From the NCBI GenBank assembly GCA_946481025.1, contig CAMLNA010000020.1, positions 1 through 43,464 on the forward strand: DNA of 43,464 bases. Direction: 5' to 3'. A program made the translations under genes and the position numbers. Every line of letters begins with the position of its first letter. Position 1 is the stretch's first letter. Source of the stretch: an uncultured Rivibacter sp. GTDB taxonomy: Bacteria; Pseudomonadota; Gammaproteobacteria; Burkholderiales; Burkholderiaceae. The notes beneath the pieces were generated by a model. The model was given only the letters and a program-made list of their open reading frames with translations, was not told the DNA's origin and did no database searches. This document shows positions 41,926-43,464 of the stretch, in pieces.

Positions 41926-43257
41926 GTGTACCTGTTCAGAAGAAAAGTCCTTCAAGCGCAGCGAGCCCAGCACCTCGGCACCATCCGCCTCGGCGGACCA
42001 CCCAGCTTCAGTGTCGTCACCGGCGTGGCCCTCGCGCTCGCTCTCGCGCTGGTGAGCTTTGCGATGTGGGGTCACATCACTCGCAAGGCCCGGCTGCCGG
42101 GCATGCTGGTGCCCACCCTGGGCAGCCTCCAGCTGCCTGCTCCGCAAGCCGGCATCGTGCTCGAAACCAGCGTACGCGAAGGCGACCTCGTGCGCGCCGG
42201 GCATCCTCTTGTGGTGCTGGGCGTAGACCGCACCACCGCCCAAGGCTCCACGGCGGCCCTCGTGGCCGGCACCCTTGCGCAACGCCGCAGCACCCTGCTT
42301 GCCGAGCGCGCCCTGCGCGAGCTGCACAGCAGCCAGCGGCGTGAAGCCCTGCTCGAGCGCATTCGCCACGCCGAGAGCGAGCAGCGCCGCACACGAGGCG
42401 AGGCCGAGCTGGCCCACCGCCGCGTGCACCTGGCCGGCAAGACGCTCGACCGCTACCGCCAGCTCGCCGCCGAAGGCTTCGTTGCTGACGTGCAGGCCCA
42501 GCAGAAACAGGAAGAGCTGCTCGACCTGCAGGCGCGCGCCCAAACCGCAGAGCGCAGCGCCGCCGCAGCAGCCGCACAACTTCACGCGCTGCAAGCCGAA
42601 CACGCCACCCACGCCACGCAGCTGCGCACCGAGCTGGCCCAGCTCGACCGCACGCTCGCCTCGCTGGAGCAAGAGGGCGCCGAGAACGAAAGCCGCCGGC
42701 GCGTTGTCATCACCGCCCCACACGACGGCATGGTCACCGCCCGCACCTTCAGCGTCGGTCAGGGCGTGCAGGCCGGGCACACACTGCTGACCCTCATCCC
42801 GCAGACCCTGCAAGACGCGGCCAACGGCCAGCCGGCCGAGTTGCGTGCACAGCTCTACGCGCCCAGCCGCACGGCGGGCTTCATCGAGCCCGGGCAAACG
42901 GTGTGGCTGCGGTACGCCGCGTATCCCTACCAGAAGTTCGGCATGGCGCCCGGCGAAATCGAAGCGGTGAGCCGTACCCCCATCAACCCGCAAGACCTCC
43001 CGGCCGGCCAGGCCCAGGCTCTGCTGGCCGCGGCCCAGGTCAACGAGCCGCTCTATCGCATCGACGTTCGCATCCAGCACCAGCACATCGTCGCCTATGG
43101 CGAGCGGCAGTGGCTCAAGCCCGGCATGGCGCTCGAGGCAGACGTCATTCAAGACCGCCGCGCCGTCTGGGAGTGGGTGATGGAGCCGGTGCTCGCGGTT
43201 TCTGCGAACGCAAGAGCTTCTCACGCAAGCGGCATCAGCCCCGGCATCGTCCGTTGA
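41926..43257 (+). CDS. Second HlyD/RaxA-family periplasmic adaptor
   Basis: This is a 443-residue protein from GTG 41926 with GGAG ten bases upstream. MYLFRRKVLQAQRAQHLGTIRLGG parallels the start of the first adaptor. One transmembrane helix follows (about residues 28-50), then a half lipoyl motif (QAGIVLETSVREGDLVRAGHPLVVL), a long Ala/Gln/Glu/Arg coiled coil (about 105-260), VVITAPHDGMVTARTFSVGQGVQAGHTLL and QTVWLRYAAYPYQKFGMAPGEIEAVSRTPI. It probably serves a second peptide exporter whose ABC gene lies to the right of the window. Sequence differs widely from the first adaptor, so it is not a recent duplicate. Confidence 0.92.
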   Translation: MYLFRRKVLQAQRAQHLGTIRLGGPPSFSVVTGVALALALALVSFAMWGHITRKARLPGMLVPTLGSLQLPAPQAGIVLETSVREGDLVRAGHPLVVLGVDRTTAQGSTAALVAGTLAQRRSTLLAERALRELHSSQRREALLERIRHAESEQRRTRGEAELAHRRVHLAGKTLDRYRQLAAEGFVADVQAQQKQEELLDLQARAQTAERSAAAAAAQLHALQAEHATHATQLRTELAQLDRTLASLEQEGAENESRRRVVITAPHDGMVTARTFSVGQGVQAGHTLLTLIPQTLQDAANGQPAELRAQLYAPSRTAGFIEPGQTVWLRYAAYPYQKFGMAPGEIEAVSRTPINPQDLPAGQAQALLAAAQVNEPLYRIDVRIQHQHIVAYGERQWLKPGMALEADVIQDRRAVWEWVMEPVLAVSANARASHASGISPGIVR

Positions 43258-43319
43258 GGAGCCACGCGCCTCATGTAGAGAGAGGAGCGGCCGTTCTTCG
43301 CCACTTTGAAGGAACAGCA

Positions 43320-43464
43320 ATGAAGTCTTTGATGACCGCTGACGTGATGGCCGTATCCGGCCGCAACGCCCAGGACACGAACGACCGGCACCGCTCGCGT
43401 CGCAGGTCCCGAGCCACCCACGGAGAGAGCAACGATGGAAAGAGTCGCGCTGTATTTCTTTGCT
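43320..43464 (+). CDS. Candidate short secreted-peptide ORF after hlyD (3' partial)
   Basis: ATG 43320 has a good SD (GAAGGAA, ending 6 bases before). The frame is open to the window end (48 codons). It starts MKSLMTADVMAVSGRNAQDT; the stretch LMTADVMAVSG recalls the end of a Gly-type C39 leader, although no clean Gly-Gly is present. The following Arg/Ser-rich part may be non-coding. Another possible start lies within it at 43435. Position directly after a HlyD adaptor gene makes it worth checking. Confidence 0.35.
   Translation, partial: MKSLMTADVMAVSGRNAQDTNDRHRSRRRSRATHGESNDGKSRAVFLC
43435..43464 (+). CDS. Possible start of the next gene (only 10 codons visible)
   Basis: ATG 43435 with a GGAG-type SD nine bases upstream reads MERVALYFFA to the edge. 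It overlaps the 43,320 frame, so at most one may be real. Confidence 0.3.
   Translation, partial: MERVALYFFA

Noticed and set aside
41873..42055. 60-residue CxxC-rich frame at the start of the second HlyD gene
   Set aside because: It overlaps the HlyD coding frame and becomes low-complexity Ser/Pro after 30 residues, so it is probably a shadow.

Overview
The window is GC-rich, tightly packed chromosomal DNA from a betaproteobacterium, most likely order Burkholderiales near the Rubrivivax/Leptothrix/Rhizobacter group. The grounds are gene content and order: yggS divergent from pilT-pilU, rsmI divergent from yraN-diaA-dolP, a prkA-yeaH-spoVR operon, and mnmG-rsmG next to parA/parB with parS sites. 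This is an inference from protein families and synteny; no database was searched.

Bases 1-24,200 are mostly core genes. There is a putative secreted metalloprotease and a partner, an AraC regulator divergent from an EamA exporter, and the twitching-motility ATPases PilT and PilU with a cyclic-nucleotide-binding protein between them. These are followed by the rsmI/yraN/diaA/dolP cluster, tldD, aroG, a corrinoid adenosyltransferase, an FAD-linked 2-hydroxyacid dehydrogenase, a CsgG-like lipoprotein and the PrkA stress-kinase operon. In front of aroG is a complete transcription attenuator: a 25-residue leader peptide with the run FYFAYFWF, a matching antiterminator segment and a strong intrinsic terminator.

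Bases 24,200-33,500 hold the chromosome-partition neighbourhood: parB, three unrelated genes, parA, a LysE exporter, rsmG and mnmG. Three near-perfect parS palindromes lie inside the rsmG and mnmG coding sequences. A YkgJ-type cysteine-cluster protein and a short-chain dehydrogenase follow. A small DUF2061 membrane protein lies next to a perfect 37-bp palindrome.

Bases 33,800-43,464 are accessory DNA and the most interesting part. A previously uncalled 52-residue gene (37,821-37,979, minus strand) has a strong Shine-Dalgarno and a textbook double-glycine leader ending in VGGG, leaving a predicted nine-residue product, NTSSPNRTW. Downstream on the same strand are a four-helix membrane protein, a HlyD/RaxA-type adaptor and a C39-peptidase ABC exporter with an intact catalytic triad, which together could cut and secrete the peptide. 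Upstream of the peptide gene lies a 20-bp lux/cep-box-like palindrome. Upstream of that is a tandem array of five LuxR-type regulators, four of which have or had an autoinducer-binding domain with altered ligand-contact residues and two of which are damaged. There is no luxI. A second HlyD gene, followed by another candidate short ORF, runs the other way at the right edge. I propose a secreted-peptide system wired into LuxR-type quorum sensing; the peptide's activity and the regulator-ligand pairing are inference.
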